From contig NZ_WQNH01000001.1 of the NCBI RefSeq assembly GCF_009812055.1, positions 310,001-374,000 on the forward strand: a stretch of 64,000 nucleotides of DNA, given 5' to 3'. Both the position numbers and the translations under genes were made by a program. The notes beneath the pieces were generated by a model, which was given only the letters and a program-made list of their open reading frames with translations, did not search any database and was not told the origin of the DNA. Below, in pieces: positions 63,973-64,000 of this stretch (position 1 is the first letter of the stretch; every line of letters starts with the position of its first letter). Origin of the DNA: Chelativorans xinjiangensis (GTDB lineage Bacteria > Pseudomonadota > Alphaproteobacteria > Rhizobiales > Rhizobiaceae).

Positions 63973-64000
63973 GCCGCCGCCCTCCGCTCGAAACGCGACA
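63969..64000 (-). CDS. C-terminal tip of an upstream gene, cut off by window edge
   Basis: Reading leftwards from the edge, one frame is open for nine codons (SRFERRAAA) and stops at TGA overlapping the DAO gene's ATG. The 4-nt overlap and the Arg/Ala-rich ending are typical of coupled genes here. In related clusters a small ferredoxin-like or second FAD subunit often occupies this place, but nothing here identifies it. Confidence 0.35.
   Translation of the reverse strand, partial: SRFERRAAA

Overview
The window is a GC-rich stretch of alphaproteobacterial chromosome. The organism is most likely a member of the Rhizobiales/Hyphomicrobiales: it has many ABC and TRAP uptake operons, LysR/GntR/FCD regulators, a Urt-type transporter joined to formamidase, and a palindromic intergenic element (6705-6753) of a type I recall from Mesorhizobium-like genomes. 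I see no rRNA, tRNA, CRISPR, phage or insertion sequence. Species-level assignment is not possible from the sequence alone.

Layout. 1-6753: a truncated LysR regulator faces an operon of NMT1-type ABC transporter genes (binding protein, ATPase, permease), a cytosine-deaminase-like amidohydrolase, an FAD-linked oxidase and a flavodoxin-fold reductase. 6803-18344: a RidA-like gene, a LuxR-type response regulator and a very large hybrid histidine kinase with a permease-like N-terminus lie opposite urtABCDE-fmdA-fmdB, an urea/short-chain-amide uptake and formamidase operon. 18567-22523: two acidic low-complexity secreted proteins, then a NarL-type two-component pair. 22893-26789: a BCCT transporter, a large membrane-anchored binding protein and a universal stress protein in one operon. 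26864-30139: a GGDEF-EAL protein divergent from a methyltransferase-like gene.

30325-32968: a TauABC-like ABC transporter. 33023-39552: a DMT exporter, a TRAP transporter, a GntR regulator, a gluconate-5-dehydrogenase-like SDR and a gluconokinase, together a sugar-acid uptake and phosphorylation module. 39821-41269: two paralogous small secreted proteins with a shared repeat motif, shared leader RNA and strong terminators. 41381-49714: an acid-sugar module (enolase-superfamily dehydratase, GntR regulator, SDR, carbohydrate ABC transporter, two unrecognised genes). 49725-56504: a TRAP transporter with amidase, DUF2848 and DUF1445 proteins behind a LysR gene. 56595-64000: a dipeptide-type ABC transporter with fused ATPases, an SDR and a DAO-family FAD oxidoreductase, continuing off the right edge.

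The theme is scavenging of small organic nitrogen and acid-sugar compounds, each module with its own transporter and regulator. The most unusual items are the permease-histidine kinase with a nine-cysteine insert, the BCCT/binding-protein/Usp operon, the secreted GFSAAQGFGPSD-repeat pair, and a dispersed inverted-repeat element that sits twice between a binding-protein gene and the first permease gene of its transporter.
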